DNA of 11,003 nucleotides, taken from assembly GCA_007119455.1 (NCBI GenBank), contig SKPR01000031.1, forward strand, positions 1-11,003, given 5' to 3'. Positions 1 to 6,789 of the stretch are shown in pieces; the first letter of the stretch is position 1; the number at the start of each line of letters is the position of its first letter. The stretch is from Candidatus Brevefilum sp. (lineage in GTDB: Bacteria > Chloroflexota > Anaerolineae > Anaerolineales > Anaerolineaceae). A program made the position numbers and the translations under genes. The notes beneath the pieces were generated by a model. It saw only the letters and a list, made by a program, of their open reading frames with translations, was not told the DNA's origin and did no database searches.

Positions 1-186
1 GGTCGGTTCACTCAGCCGGTTCAATAACCGGATCAATGTGCTCTTACCCGCACCTGACGGGCCATAGATGCCCACACGTTCACCTGATTTAATCGCAAAA
101 CTGATATTTTCAAGGATGGTCTGTCCATCAATCACATAGGTCAATTGCTCTGCATGGAGATATTCTGGATTATGCCGGTTGTTCAT
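1..186 (-). CDS. ABC transporter ATP-binding protein, N-terminal part (cut by window edge)
   Basis: The first 62 codons are present, starting at the ATG at 186-184; the rest lies left of the window. The protein would be the cytosolic nucleotide-binding subunit of an ABC transporter. A Walker A P-loop, GPSGAGKST, is visible at about residues 43-51, preceded by the usual beta strands of the ATPase core (LTYVIDGQTILENISF). The text after the P-loop, LIRLLNRLSEPT, resembles the FetA/STAR1 and PstB branch (LNRL-EP-type) more than CcmA, whose loop is normally GPNGAGKTTL. The substrate cannot be read from this fragment. It starts 29 bp after the CcmG-like gene on the same strand, so it may be co-transcribed with ccmHG. 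The Shine-Dalgarno signal is poor (an A-run precedes the ATG). ABC ATPase identity is secure; the subfamily is inference. Confidence 0.88.
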   Translation of the reverse strand, partial: MNNRHNPEYLHAEQLTYVIDGQTILENISFAIKSGERVGIYGPSGAGKSTLIRLLNRLSEPT

Positions 187-215
187 ATTTTTTTTGATTC
201 CAAGAACTCTGTCAT

Positions 216-797
216 TTATGGTTGATCGGGGTCAATGATGCCCTCGACCATGGCCAGGATTTCGTCCGCACTGCTGAAGGGGCCAATTTTGACGGCACGA
301 AGCGTCCCCTCAGCATCAAGGAAGTATGTTTCTGGGACGGCTGTAACCTGGTAGATACGGGATATCTCACTGCGTAAATCGGGACCATTGGGATAGGTGA
401 CACTATTTTCGGCCAGGAAGGAGCGTGAAGACGGTGATGTATCCATATAGGCCACACCCAGGATTACAACATCATCGCGGGCCTGTGATTGGTAAATGTC
501 CCAGGCCTCCTGCAGCAGGCGTGCTTCCCGGTCACAGGTGGTGCACCACGAAGCCCAAAAGTTGACCACCAGCACGCTGCCCCGCAGGTCATGGGTATCA
601 ATCACATCACCGGTGAAGGATTCCAACACAAAATCTTCTGGATTGTCCCCCAGCCCAATCTTCCCACGATCATGATTGAAAAGCCGGATGGCAATCATAC
701 CCAGGATGGTCACAACACCCAGGATGGCAACCACAGACCAAAATTTTTCCTGTAGAGCTGTTTTCAAAGACATTTTCTCGGATGGTTCTGATGGCAT
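216..797 (-). CDS. ccmG: CcmG/TlpA-like membrane-anchored thioredoxin
   Basis: Encodes a 193-residue thiol-disulfide oxidoreductase of the TlpA/ResA/CcmG type, predicted to be tethered outside the cytoplasmic membrane. There it would help keep the CxxCH cysteines of apocytochrome c reduced for haem attachment. A single membrane anchor lies at about residues 19-39. The redox motif is WASWCTTC with C85 and C88, and the thioredoxin cis-proline is P155 in AVPET. The Thr-Thr pair between the cysteines differs from the more usual WCGPC or WCxPC. The gene begins 3 bp after the ccmH stop, so the two are translationally linked, and this context is the main reason for choosing CcmG over a generic TlpA protein. 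M9 (ATG at 773-771), with a GAG-like element upstream, is an alternative start. Confidence 0.85.
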   Translation of the reverse strand: MPSEPSEKMSLKTALQEKFWSVVAILGVVTILGMIAIRLFNHDRGKIGLGDNPEDFVLESFTGDVIDTHDLRGSVLVVNFWASWCTTCDREARLLQEAWDIYQSQARDDVVILGVAYMDTSPSSRSFLAENSVTYPNGPDLRSEISRIYQVTAVPETYFLDAEGTLRAVKIGPFSSADEILAMVEGIIDPDQP

Positions 798-800
798 CGG

Positions 801-1307
801 TCAATCCAGGTTTCTTAAATCTCGCTCAACCTGTTCGAGGTAGGGGTCTGTTATTATCTCTTTACCAAGCGGTTGTTCTTCAGGCTTCTGTCGAAGTTTT
901 GCATAAGCAAAAAATAATCCGCCAAAAACCATCACCGGCGGCAGGATATAAAGCATCCAGTTCAGACCCTGGCGGGGCGGTTCACCCAGAACTCTGTCCC
1001 CGTATTGCGCTACAAAATAATCCTTAATTTCACGATCCGTCCAACCCTCTGCCAACCGCTGACGGATCAGATCACGCCACAGGCGGCATGCCTCCAGGGG
1101 GCAGGCGTCCAAAGGGATATTCTCACATACCGGACAGTAAAGCTGGCTGGCAACCCGGTTTACATCGTCATCTGAGGGAGTCTCAGCCATCACAGCCTGA
1201 AAAGGAAACATGCTCAACAGGACAATGGAAAGGATGAGTCCTGTTTTTATTTTGTGAAGGAAGTTCGGATCTGCCATAACAACCTGTAAAGTGAATTGAG
1301 TAAGCAT
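801..1307 (-). CDS. ccmH: CcmH/CycL-type cytochrome c maturation protein
   Basis: Encodes the apocytochrome c thiol-reducing subunit of System I haem ligation, predicted to be exported and held by one C-terminal membrane helix. The family motif LYCPVCEN gives C58 and C61 (numbered from the ATG at 1307). The helical bundle region follows (IRQRLAEGWTDREIKDYFVAQYGDRVL, in part residues 81-107), then a membrane helix at about 117-136 and a charged cytosolic tail. Two extra cysteines, C69 and C74 in DACPLEAC, are not part of the classic proteobacterial motif. The likelier start is M11 (ATG at 1277-1275): it gives a standard signal peptide ending near AVMA-ET, has an AGG upstream, and leaves a normal short n-region. 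From 1277 the protein is 158 residues. There is no CcmI-like TPR extension. It is followed directly by the CcmG-like gene. Confidence 0.88.
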   Translation of the reverse strand: MLTQFTLQVVMADPNFLHKIKTGLILSIVLLSMFPFQAVMAETPSDDDVNRVASQLYCPVCENIPLDACPLEACRLWRDLIRQRLAEGWTDREIKDYFVAQYGDRVLGEPPRQGLNWMLYILPPVMVFGGLFFAYAKLRQKPEEQPLGKEIITDPYLEQVERDLRNLD

Positions 1308-1387
1308 AAGGATACCATAGAGAGATCACCCATGGGAGGCGGATAGTCAAGCTTGGTGAATGTTCTAAATTAACCCACTCAGAAAAC

Positions 1388-1413
1388 AACCCCGGTAAAA
1401 TATCACCGGGGTT
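1388..1413 (-). terminator. Rho-independent terminator after the DUF5684 gene
   Basis: A perfect 9-bp stem (AACCCCGGT at 1388-1396 pairing with ACCGGGGTT at 1405-1413) encloses an 8-nt loop. On the minus strand it is followed by GTTTTC. It lies 28 bp after the DUF5684 stop codon and before ccmH, so it probably ends that transcript and separates it from ccmHG. On the plus strand only a short TT follows the stem, so minus is the preferred direction. Confidence 0.75.
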
Positions 1414-1440
1414 TTGATACTACAGGCTAATCTATTCCGT

Positions 1441-1848
1441 TCAACTGGCTGCTACCGGGCCGACGTACTCAGCTTTTCCAAACCCAAGGATCAGGATGAA
1501 AATCAGGTTCAGGAAAATCAAACCCAGGGCAAAGCCCGCACCCTTACCGAAAGATTTGGCGAGATCGAATGCCAGTATGAACATGAAGATCACATTGACC
1601 AGGGGTATCAACAACATGATCAGCCACCAGACAGGGCGACCGACAATTTCCAGCAAGACATAGAGGTTATAGATCGGGATCAGTACAGCCCAACCCGGTT
1701 TGCCGGCTTTGGTGAAGATTTTCCACATCGCGATCAGCCCCAGGAGGCCTACTACCAGGCCAATCAGGGCGCCAACCGTTCCACCGATAATGCCAATCAG
1801 GTCTTCATCGATCTGGTATAAGGTCAATAAGGAAAGAAATTGAAACAT
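1441..1848 (-). CDS. DUF5684 small integral membrane protein
   Basis: A 135-residue, very hydrophobic protein of unknown function. It has three or four predicted membrane segments, at about residues 19-41, 73-93 and 104-123, plus a possible amphipathic stretch near 54-70. The loop GKPGWAVLIPIYN (residues 49-61) is the hallmark I associate with the DUF5684 family, in which a conserved PGW...PIYN lies between membrane helices. The ATG is preceded by AAAGGA at a good distance, and a strong consensus promoter lies 62-90 bp upstream, so it appears to be transcribed on its own. It sits between dpaL and ccmH with a hairpin on each side and shows no obvious link to haem maturation. I assign no function. 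Confidence 0.82.
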   Translation of the reverse strand: MFQFLSLLTLYQIDEDLIGIIGGTVGALIGLVVGLLGLIAMWKIFTKAGKPGWAVLIPIYNLYVLLEIVGRPVWWLIMLLIPLVNVIFMFILAFDLAKSFGKGAGFALGLIFLNLIFILILGFGKAEYVGPVAAS

Positions 1849-1909
1849 GGTTTAAATCCTTTCTGTACAAGAAATAAAATAACAAAATCTGACAATTTGG
1901 ATATAATTT

Positions 1910-1938
1910 ATTGTATCTTAAAATCACTGAATTGTCAA
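1910..1938 (-). promoter_or_regulatory. Sigma-70-type promoter of the DUF5684 gene
   Basis: On the minus strand a perfect -35 box TTGACA (1938-1933) is followed after exactly 17 bp by TACAAT (1915-1910), one mismatch from the -10 consensus. Transcription would start near 1903, giving a leader of about 55 nt ahead of the ATG at 1848. The -35 box overlaps one arm of an 8-bp inverted repeat (TGACAATT at 1890-1897, AATTGTCA at 1930-1937) that brackets the promoter. This is the best-matching promoter in the window. Confidence 0.75.
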
Positions 1939-1958
1939 ATTTTTCTCATTTAATACAC

Positions 1959-1995
1959 AATCGATCGGGCAAATCCAAGATCTGCCCGATCGATT
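1959..1995 (-). terminator. Long GC-containing hairpin after dpaL
   Basis: A perfect 13-bp inverted repeat: AATCGATCGGGCA at 1959-1971 pairs with its reverse complement at 1983-1995 around an 11-nt loop. It lies 36 bp past the dpaL stop codon on the transcribed strand and is the likely transcript end. The downstream T-tract is weak (GTGTATTAAAT), so it could also serve as an mRNA 3' stabiliser. Confidence 0.65.
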
Positions 1996-2031
1996 AATCA
2001 TAACCACCGGCCGAATTAAAACTACATCACA

Positions 2032-3282
2032 TTAGTTTTCGAAGATCTGCTGGTAGGGTTCCGGGACGGGGTGCCGGCCAGACCAGACCACCTTACGAAA
2101 ATCGACCGGATCGGTATTGCCTTCCGAATTGATCAACAGGACTTCTGCCTGGCGGTTAAGCCCCAGGGCCTCACGCAGGGGTGCGCATTCAGACCACTGC
2201 ATAATGAACATCAAGGCACCCAGTGTGGCCGCACCTGATTCTCCGGAAACGATGAAGGGATCGCCAGCCAACGGGACGCCATAGACACGCATACCTTTGG
2301 CCGCGACATAATCCGGGCACTTCACAAAAGCATCGGCTGTATCCCATAAGACCTTCCATGCCTGTGGGTTGGGGTCCCCGCAGGCCAAACCCGCCATGAT
2401 GGTATCCAGGTCACCGCTGAATGAATGGGGTTCACCATCGCCCCTTTTGGCTGAAAGGAATAAACAGGCGGCTTTATCAGGTTCCACGACGATGGACTGT
2501 GGCCGCTCCGGTCCAAATAACTGGGAATAAAATCCTAAGGTGGCTGCTGCCAGGGAGCCGACACCCGCCTGGACCAATACATGGCTGGGTTTGATAATCC
2601 CCTGGGCGGAGAGCTGTTCCTGCGCTTCTGAAAAAGCTGTGGTGTAACCCTGCATGACCCAGCGTGGGATGTCTTCATACCCTGGCCACGAGGTATCGGA
2701 TATGACCTGCCAGCCATTCGCTTCAGCATCCACGCTCACCTGCCGGACTGCATCATCATAAGTCCCCTTAACCACCACCACTCGGGCGCCATTGTTTTCA
2801 ATGGCCTCGATCCGGGCCTGGGATGTGTTTTCATGAACATAAATGACTGAATTAAAGCCAAGGCGTGAGGCTGACCAGGCAACGCCACGTCCATGATTAC
2901 CATCCGTTGCGGCAGCAAAGGTCAGGTCACCCAGTTCCTCTTTGATCTGTCTGGTACCCTGTTCTGAAAAAATGTCGAGTTCATCAACACCCAATTGGGA
3001 TTTGACAAAACTGTAAATGGCAAAAGAACCACCCAGCACCTTGAATGAACTTAAACTGAGCCGGAAGGATTCATCCTTTACCCAGATACCACCCAGCCCA
3101 AGCATGGACGCCAGCCTGGGAAGGCTCTTCAAAGGACTGATATGGTAGCCAGGGATGCGGCTATGAAAAGCCCGTGTTTGCCGGGCTATTTCAGGGGGGA
3201 ATAACTCGGCAACAGCCGGGCTTTTTTCAATGCTCCTGGCTCGTGAATTAAGAAGCCAGGTGATAGGTTTAAATTGATCCAT
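2032..3282 (-). CDS. dpaL: Diaminopropionate ammonia-lyase (PLP fold-type II)
   Basis: Predicted cytosolic PLP enzyme that converts 2,3-diaminopropionate to pyruvate and ammonia. It is collinear with E. coli YgeX/DpaL. Numbered from the ATG at 3282: the PLP lysine is K81 in SSFKVLGG after VKDESFR; TDGNHGRG is at 126-133 with D127; D196 lies in ISDTSWPGYE; the glycine-rich phosphate loop QAGVGS is at 238-243; and VEPDKA and SGESGA occur further on. D127 and D196 match the two catalytic aspartates known in the E. coli enzyme. The start at 3282 is decided by GGAGG five bases upstream; a TTG at 3294 would put that Shine-Dalgarno inside the coding sequence. The protein is 416 residues, close to the family norm of about 400. 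It lies between ccmF and ccmH but has its own promoter and a downstream hairpin. A threonine-dehydratase-like activity is the alternative, though less likely. Confidence 0.92.
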   Translation of the reverse strand: MDQFKPITWLLNSRARSIEKSPAVAELFPPEIARQTRAFHSRIPGYHISPLKSLPRLASMLGLGGIWVKDESFRLSLSSFKVLGGSFAIYSFVKSQLGVDELDIFSEQGTRQIKEELGDLTFAAATDGNHGRGVAWSASRLGFNSVIYVHENTSQARIEAIENNGARVVVVKGTYDDAVRQVSVDAEANGWQVISDTSWPGYEDIPRWVMQGYTTAFSEAQEQLSAQGIIKPSHVLVQAGVGSLAAATLGFYSQLFGPERPQSIVVEPDKAACLFLSAKRGDGEPHSFSGDLDTIMAGLACGDPNPQAWKVLWDTADAFVKCPDYVAAKGMRVYGVPLAGDPFIVSGESGAATLGALMFIMQWSECAPLREALGLNRQAEVLLINSEGNTDPVDFRKVVWSGRHPVPEPYQQIFEN

Positions 3283-3314
3283 ATGAACCTCCAAAGGAAT
3301 TAATTGTCAGACAA

Positions 3315-3343
3315 ATGATACCACATAACGCAATAGCCCCCAA
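3315..3343 (-). promoter_or_regulatory. Probable dpaL promoter
   Basis: On the minus strand TTGGGG (3343-3338), 17 bp, then TATCAT (3320-3315), which is five of six to the -10 consensus. The predicted start is near 3308, inside a small palindrome TTGTC-A-GACAA at 3304-3314 that could be an operator. It lies within the 79-bp gap between ccmF and dpaL, so dpaL need not depend on ccm transcription. The -35 match is only three of six. Confidence 0.5.
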
Positions 3344-3361
3344 TTTGAATAGATTTCCGGG

Positions 3362-5407
3362 TCAATTTTCTACCAGATATCCGGTAACCCCCTGTCGTGC
3401 CTTAACCCGCTCTGGCCAGACCGCCATAATCGACCCCAGAACCAGGACACCCGTGCCAATCCACAGCCAATTGACAAGCGGGTTAATGTAAACTCTGAAG
3501 GTAGCTTCATCCTGAGTGACCGGGCGCCAATCAATTAAGATGGCATATAAATCCCGGCCCAGGTTCGATTGCAGCCCTGGCTGCGTGATGGCCATACCCA
3601 TGGCGGGATAGAAATCTCGTTGCGGGTACAATGCCCCTAACGGCCTGCCATTTTGGGTGATGGTTAAAACCGACTCGGTAACATTTCGTCCATCGGCAGT
3701 GTTGTAATTATCAAGACCAGTGAAGGTAAACTCGTATCCCCCGATCGAGACACTTTCGCCAATCGCAAGGGTTACCTGGGTTTGTTGCTGGAGGCCCTCG
3801 ATGCCAATAATCCCGATGCTCATCAAAACAATCCCCAAATGGACAATCAAACCACCAAAGCGCCGCCGGTTGCGTTGAATTGGACTCCATAATGCTTGCC
3901 CAACCCGGCCGGGAGACCGGTTCCAGGCCTTTCCAACTGATCGTGTGTACTCACGCATGATCACCAATCCGCTGAAACTGACCAACCAAAAAGTAAAGAG
4001 CACAAAAAGGTTGGACACACCGCCGAGTAACCAGGCAAAAATTGGCGGCAGAAGGGATAAGGGCAACACAATCTGTAGTTTTTGTTTGAGGATGGACACC
4101 CTCGTCAGACTCCATGCGATCAGAGGGCAGACTCCCAACAGCAGCATTAACAGTGTGAACAAAGGCCCCAGAATTTGTTTATACCAGGCCGGTCCCACGG
4201 TGATCAGGGTATCTGTCAGAAGCTCTGAGATGATCGGATAGAACACACCGAGAAAACAGACTGCGAGAATGGACAGAAGCACAAGGTTGGAGAAAATGGT
4301 GAATACTTCCCTGGATAACCGGAATTCAAGCTCTTGCTCATCGCCCAATTCAGGCCAGCGATATATCAGCAAACCCAGTGAACCCAGTGTAATGATGGCT
4401 GTTATGACAAACTTCGGTACACCGATATCACTGTCAGCAAAGGCATGGATTGATGCCAGAATACCTGCCCGGGTGAGGAAGGTGCCCAGAATGACCAATA
4501 CAAAGGTCAGAATACTTAAACTCAGATTCCACCGCTTAAAAGACCCGTTTCTTTTTTGTAAGAGGGCAGTATGAAGGTAAGCCGTTGCGCTCAACCAGGG
4601 CATCAGTGCCACCACTTCCACCGGGTCCCAACCCCAATAACCGCCCCACCCCAGGATGTCATAAGCCCAGCGCATCCCTAAAACAAGTCCCAGAGAGAGA
4701 AAAACCCAACTAACAAGCACATAAGGCCGGGCTATTTCAATCCATCGATTATCTTTCTTCCCCGTTGCCAGGGATGAAATCGCCAGAGCGAAGGGGATCA
4801 GGAAACCCACAAATCCGATATAGAGGGTTGGTGGGTGCCAGATCATCCCCGGGTGGCGTAATAATGGATTGAGCCCCATCCCATCCTGTGGCATCAGCGG
4901 GAAGGCGCCCCGGGGTTGGAACACAGACAGTATCCGGCTTCCATCCGGGAGGAGCCAGAAACGCTCAAAGGGGTTCTCAATAAACACATTCAGCAGCAGG
5001 AAAAAACCTACCAATAAGAAAATGGCTGCCAGAGACCAGGGCAAGAGATCAAAACTATCCCGCCAATTTTTAAGCGCGAAAATCATGGCAAAAGCGGCCA
5101 TCAGCCAGGTCCAGAATAGGAGAGAGCCACTCTGACCACCCCACAGGGCAGTGAACCTCAAGTAAGCCGGCATGCCGCGGTTGATCACACTGTAAACATA
5201 AGCGACATCAAAACGGTGATCGAGGAGCAAAACCGTAATCGCCACCAGGCTGACCGTCACCAGTGGAAAAATCAACACCAAAGCCAACCGGGCGGATTCA
5301 ATCCATGGGACGGAACGCTGGTAAATGCCCCAGATCACAGCCCCAAGTCCATAAACAGCCAGCAAAAAAGCCAGGGCCAGGGTTAAATAACCAAAAGGTG
5401 CAATCAT
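3362..5407 (-). CDS. ccmF: CcmF haem lyase subunit (cytochrome c synthetase)
   Basis: A 681-residue polytopic membrane protein that takes haem from holo-CcmE and attaches it to the CxxCH motif of exported apocytochrome c, together with CcmH. It shows the CcmF/NrfE landmarks: WGGQSGSLLFW at 89-99, HPPTLYIGF at 191-199, the WWD-type haem-binding loop GGYWGWDPVE at 255-264, LTRAGILASIHAFA at 311-324, and GGLIVHLG at 518-525. The four histidines expected to ligand haem in E. coli CcmF correspond here to H191, H279, H321 and H523, so the core appears intact. A soluble outside domain near 540-645 precedes the last helix (about 648-665). Length matches the family (about 650). The start ATG at 5407 is 5 bp after the ccmE stop, indicating a tight ccmEF unit. 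No CcmC or CcsA partner is in the window. Confidence 0.95.
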   Translation of the reverse strand: MIAPFGYLTLALAFLLAVYGLGAVIWGIYQRSVPWIESARLALVLIFPLVTVSLVAITVLLLDHRFDVAYVYSVINRGMPAYLRFTALWGGQSGSLLFWTWLMAAFAMIFALKNWRDSFDLLPWSLAAIFLLVGFFLLLNVFIENPFERFWLLPDGSRILSVFQPRGAFPLMPQDGMGLNPLLRHPGMIWHPPTLYIGFVGFLIPFALAISSLATGKKDNRWIEIARPYVLVSWVFLSLGLVLGMRWAYDILGWGGYWGWDPVEVVALMPWLSATAYLHTALLQKRNGSFKRWNLSLSILTFVLVILGTFLTRAGILASIHAFADSDIGVPKFVITAIITLGSLGLLIYRWPELGDEQELEFRLSREVFTIFSNLVLLSILAVCFLGVFYPIISELLTDTLITVGPAWYKQILGPLFTLLMLLLGVCPLIAWSLTRVSILKQKLQIVLPLSLLPPIFAWLLGGVSNLFVLFTFWLVSFSGLVIMREYTRSVGKAWNRSPGRVGQALWSPIQRNRRRFGGLIVHLGIVLMSIGIIGIEGLQQQTQVTLAIGESVSIGGYEFTFTGLDNYNTADGRNVTESVLTITQNGRPLGALYPQRDFYPAMGMAITQPGLQSNLGRDLYAILIDWRPVTQDEATFRVYINPLVNWLWIGTGVLVLGSIMAVWPERVKARQGVTGYLVEN

Positions 5408-5412
5408 GCCGT

Positions 5413-5907
5413 TCAGTCTACCACCTGGTCAGGCAATGCTTCTTCATATTTCGAAGGGCATTTCAAGAGCAATTCGCTGGCGAGAAATTCACCATCCTCG
5501 TCAAGCTGGCCAGTTAAAATTGCCTGGGCTTCATCCAGGAGCATGTCCGGGGCGGGCCCATCATACAATACCACCAGGCGCAGGTTATCAGGATCATTAA
5601 CAGCTTGATGTAAGACTGCATTCAAACCACCAGACCTTCTGATTTCTGCATCATCACCGGGAATATGGGCGATGACGAACCGCAGATATCCTGTTTCAGG
5701 GTCGTAATGAATGCTTTCACCAATTACGGCACCCGAAATTCTCAGGTTCTGGCCTGCCAGGTCTCTATCGGTTTCCTTTAATTCTCGGACGGTCATAAAG
5801 AATTCAGCCGTGGCCCGAGTGGCACTGATGATCATCAAAATCACTGCAATGAGGAACAAACCCCCACCGATGAAAAATTTTAAACGATTGGATTTTGAGC
5901 CTGCCAT
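5413..5907 (-). CDS. ccmE: CcmE haem chaperone, cysteine (CxxxY) variant
   Basis: A 164-residue membrane-anchored haem chaperone that carries haem outside the cytoplasmic membrane from CcmC/CcmAB to CcmF. One N-terminal helix (about residues 11-29) is followed by the OB-fold core: LRISGAVIGESIHYDP, LRFVIAH, and VLYDGPAPDMLLDEAQAILTG in part, residues 55-133. The family's haem-attachment site HxxxY is here C150-PSK-Y154 (codon for C150 at 5460-5458), so the covalent haem ligand is cysteine instead of histidine. Such CxxxY CcmE proteins are known from Desulfovibrio and some archaea. Length and fold are normal, so this is a real variant and not a decayed gene. It is first in the ccmEF unit, with a -10 TATAAT promoter upstream and a weak AAGGG ribosome site about 10 nt from the ATG. 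Confidence 0.92.
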   Translation of the reverse strand: MAGSKSNRLKFFIGGGLFLIAVILMIISATRATAEFFMTVRELKETDRDLAGQNLRISGAVIGESIHYDPETGYLRFVIAHIPGDDAEIRRSGGLNAVLHQAVNDPDNLRLVVLYDGPAPDMLLDEAQAILTGQLDEDGEFLASELLLKCPSKYEEALPDQVVD

Positions 5908-5965
5908 AGGATTAATCCCTTAGCAATTATTTCTGCACTTCACTACCTGTAAATTCAGTGCATTC

Positions 5966-5994
5966 ATTATAACGTAAAGCGGCAGAGATGAAAA
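5966..5994 (-). promoter_or_regulatory. Probable ccmEF promoter
   Basis: On the minus strand TTTTCA (5994-5989, four of six) is followed after 17 bp by a perfect TATAAT (5971-5966). The transcript would begin near 5959, about 50 nt before the ccmE ATG at 5907. It is divergent from the deoxynucleoside kinase gene on the plus strand. Confidence 0.55.
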
Positions 5995-6020
5995 TTAATA
6001 CCTCCATCCGGCAACCCAGC

Positions 6021-6078
6021 TAAAAACGACGAATATCGATGGTAGCAATCGATATTAAGCGGTAATTGCCCGTTTTTA
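6021..6078. repeat. Nested inverted repeat between ccmE and the kinase gene
   Basis: An inner 9-bp inverted repeat (AATATCGAT at 6032-6040, ATCGATATT at 6048-6056, 7-bp spacer) sits inside an outer 8-bp one (TAAAAACG at 6021-6028, CGTTTTTA at 6071-6078). It lies just upstream of a TATATT element (6095-6100) that may be the -10 box of the kinase gene. It could be an operator for a dimeric repressor or a structured element; the sequence does not decide which. Confidence 0.4.
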
Positions 6079-6132
6079 CAAATCCGTCCTATGGTATATT
6101 TTAACCATTCAACATCATCTAATGGAGCGTTC

Positions 6133-6771
6133 ATGTACATTGCCATTGAAGGCGTCATCGGGGTGGGGAAGACAACCCTGGCGCGACTCTTACAACCTGC
6201 TTTTGATTCAGAAATTTTATTGGAGATATTCGAAGAGAATCCATTTTTAAGTGACTTCTACAGCGATCGTGCACGCTATGCTTTCCAGACCCAAATTTTT
6301 TTCCTGCTCAGCCGTTACCATCAGCAACGGAAAGGCGTCCGCAGTTCTTTGAACGAAAATCCCTGGTTGCTCTCTGATTACACTTTCGAAAAAGACCGTC
6401 TATTTGCCGAGGTCAACCTGGATGGTGATGAGCTCGAAATGTATTACCGGGTCCACGATGCTCTGGCCGAGAAAATCACCAAACCTGAGCTGGTCGTTTA
6501 CCTCCAGGCGGATACGGCAGTGCTCATGCAACGGATCGCCCAACGCGACAGACCTTATGAGCGGGAGATGGACTCCAATTATATCGATACCCTCAACCAG
6601 ACCTACGAAACACATTTTGCCAATGAAGATGCGCATACGGTTTTGACCATCAACACCAATGAATTGGATTTTGTCCGCAGCAAAAAAGATCTGGAACTTG
6701 TCCAACAACGCATACGTCAGGCGCTTAAGTTAGCCCCATTCCAGGAACCATTACCCATCAACCTTCAGTAA
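6133..6771 (+). CDS. Deoxynucleoside kinase (dAdo/dGuo kinase family)
   Basis: A 212-residue cytosolic kinase that transfers a phosphate from a nucleoside triphosphate to the 5'-OH of a deoxynucleoside in salvage. The P-loop GVIGVGKTT is at residues 7-15. The substrate-side EIFEENPFLSDFY segment (31-43) has the ENP-FL-FY pattern of bacterial dAK/dGK enzymes. DYTFEKDRLF at 82-91 corresponds to the DRS region, and the arginine-rich lid QRDRPYERE is at 137-145. Length is typical (about 210-220). The start at 6133 is supported by GGAG seven bases upstream and by the family N-terminus (YIAIEG). An in-frame ATG at 6091 would add 14 unconserved residues and cover the likely -10 element. Base specificity (dA, dG, dC or thymidine) cannot be read reliably. 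The nucleotidyltransferase gene follows 18 bp downstream, probably in the same operon. Confidence 0.9.
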   Translation: MYIAIEGVIGVGKTTLARLLQPAFDSEILLEIFEENPFLSDFYSDRARYAFQTQIFFLLSRYHQQRKGVRSSLNENPWLLSDYTFEKDRLFAEVNLDGDELEMYYRVHDALAEKITKPELVVYLQADTAVLMQRIAQRDRPYEREMDSNYIDTLNQTYETHFANEDAHTVLTINTNELDFVRSKKDLELVQQRIRQALKLAPFQEPLPINLQ

Positions 6772-6789
6772 AGTTACAGGGGAATCAGC

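Noticed and set aside
1..186. CcmA, the ATPase of the haem-maturation exporter
   Set aside because: The position next to ccmHG is tempting, but GPSGAGKST and the LNRLSEPT tail fit other ABC ATPase branches (FetA/STAR1 or PstB-like) better than CcmA.
1341..1350. TTGACT on the minus strand as the -35 box of a ccmHG promoter
   Set aside because: No acceptable -10 box lies 16-18 bp downstream (GATCTC at 17 bp), so a promoter cannot be supported although one is expected in 1308-1387.
3283..3294. TTG start at 3294 for dpaL
   Set aside because: It would place the strong GGAGG ribosome site inside the gene; the ATG at 3282 sits at the proper distance from it.
6091..6132. Upstream in-frame ATG at 6091 for the deoxynucleoside kinase
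   Set aside because: It has no ribosome site, adds residues outside the family N-terminus and overlaps the likely -10 element; GGAG precedes the ATG at 6133.
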